From the NCBI RefSeq assembly GCF_036227405.1, contig NZ_CP109473.1, positions 1,674,001-1,738,000 of the forward strand: a stretch of 64,000 nt of DNA, given 5' to 3'. Positions 63,852 to 64,000 of the stretch are shown piece after piece. The stretch comes from Streptomyces sp. NBC_01460 (GTDB taxonomy: Bacteria; Actinomycetota; Actinomycetes; Streptomycetales; Streptomycetaceae). A program made the translations under genes and the position numbers. The notes beneath the pieces were generated by a model. That model ran no database searches and had not been told where the DNA came from. It saw nothing but the letters and a program-made list of their open reading frames with translations. Position 1 is the stretch's first letter; each line of letters begins with the position of its first letter.

Positions 63852-63961
63852 CCCCTTCGCGGCGCAGGGGCCGAGGGCTCCGGGCATCCTGCCGCGGCCC
63901 GGTTGAGGTCAAGCCGATGAGCCCCGGATGGCGGGCGGCGCACACGGATCCGGACGAGGCC

Positions 63962-64000
63962 CTACGGCGCCACCAGCTCCACCTCGTGTCCCGCCGTGTT
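63962..64000 (-). CDS. C-terminus of a gene extending past the window (VOC-like)
   Basis: The last 12 codons on the minus strand read NTAGHEVELVAP before a TAG stop at 63962-63964. This matches the ending of glyoxalase/VOC-fold proteins (D..GH.ELV.P). The rest of the gene lies beyond position 64000, so the call is tentative. Confidence 0.35.
   Translation of the reverse strand, partial: NTAGHEVELVAP

Overview
The window is very GC-rich, densely coding DNA with purine-rich Shine-Dalgarno sites, GTG starts and many TetR, GntR and ArsR regulators. The mycothiol-linked formaldehyde enzyme, the MsiK-like sugar ATPase and the redox-type SoxR point to an actinomycete, almost certainly Streptomyces (inference from gene content). 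It reads as chromosomal core/arm-border DNA: no tRNA, rRNA, CRISPR array, insertion sequence, phage module or biosynthetic megacluster was seen.

Layout. 0-3.6 kb: divergent secreted rhamnogalacturonan-type esterase and GH43 glycosidase, then an RluA pseudouridine synthase. 3.6-9.5 kb: formaldehyde detoxification pair (mscR plus metallo-hydrolase), then an amidohydrolase, APC permease and TetR. 9.6-12.4 kb: gluconate uptake (GntR, gluconokinase, GntP). 12.4-16.4 kb: molybdopterin oxidoreductase with cytochrome b, APC permease, TPR-like protein. 16.6-23.1 kb: ASCH protein, FAD dehydrogenase, DMT/Nudix/DUF202 overlap operon, oxidoreductases with HxlR. 23.2-30.3 kb: an LvaA/LvaC-like (ACAD10/11-like) kinase and acyl-CoA dehydrogenase operon, an aminopeptidase, and an SDR/acyl-CoA ligase/TetR operon. 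30.5-36.2 kb: NamZ-like muramidase, penicillin-acylase-family amidase, a zinc-motif protein, SoxR. 36.3-45.4 kb: MaoC/TetR, acyl-CoA dehydrogenase/TetR, ArsR/EamA exporter, Acg-like nitroreductase, alcohol and aldehyde dehydrogenases. 45.4-54.9 kb: orphan ABC ATPase, MFS, CitMHS citrate carrier, large molybdopterin oxidoreductase, TetR, homogentisate dioxygenase, GntR. 55-64 kb: a stand-alone type ISP-like specificity domain, a small conserved protein, a Ser/Thr kinase, SGNH esterase, an AAA ATPase, a protein that appears to carry two histone folds, a short GntR, GNAT, DUF402 and a membrane protein.

Two things stand out. First, the 259-residue protein at 60582-61361 looks by eye like a histone doublet: one half resembles H2A around its last helix and the other resembles H4. 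Second, regulation can be read directly from repeated operators. Four regulators each appear tied to dispersed targets by shared palindromes: one site pair links 23.2 kb with 30.3 kb, another links 36.3 kb with 37.5 kb, another 39.1 kb with 45.4 kb, and a 24-bp ArsR-type pair lies at 39.8 and 40.6 kb. The first of these suggests a split regulon for hydroxy-acid or fatty-acid catabolism. All functional calls are from motifs and family knowledge without database searches.
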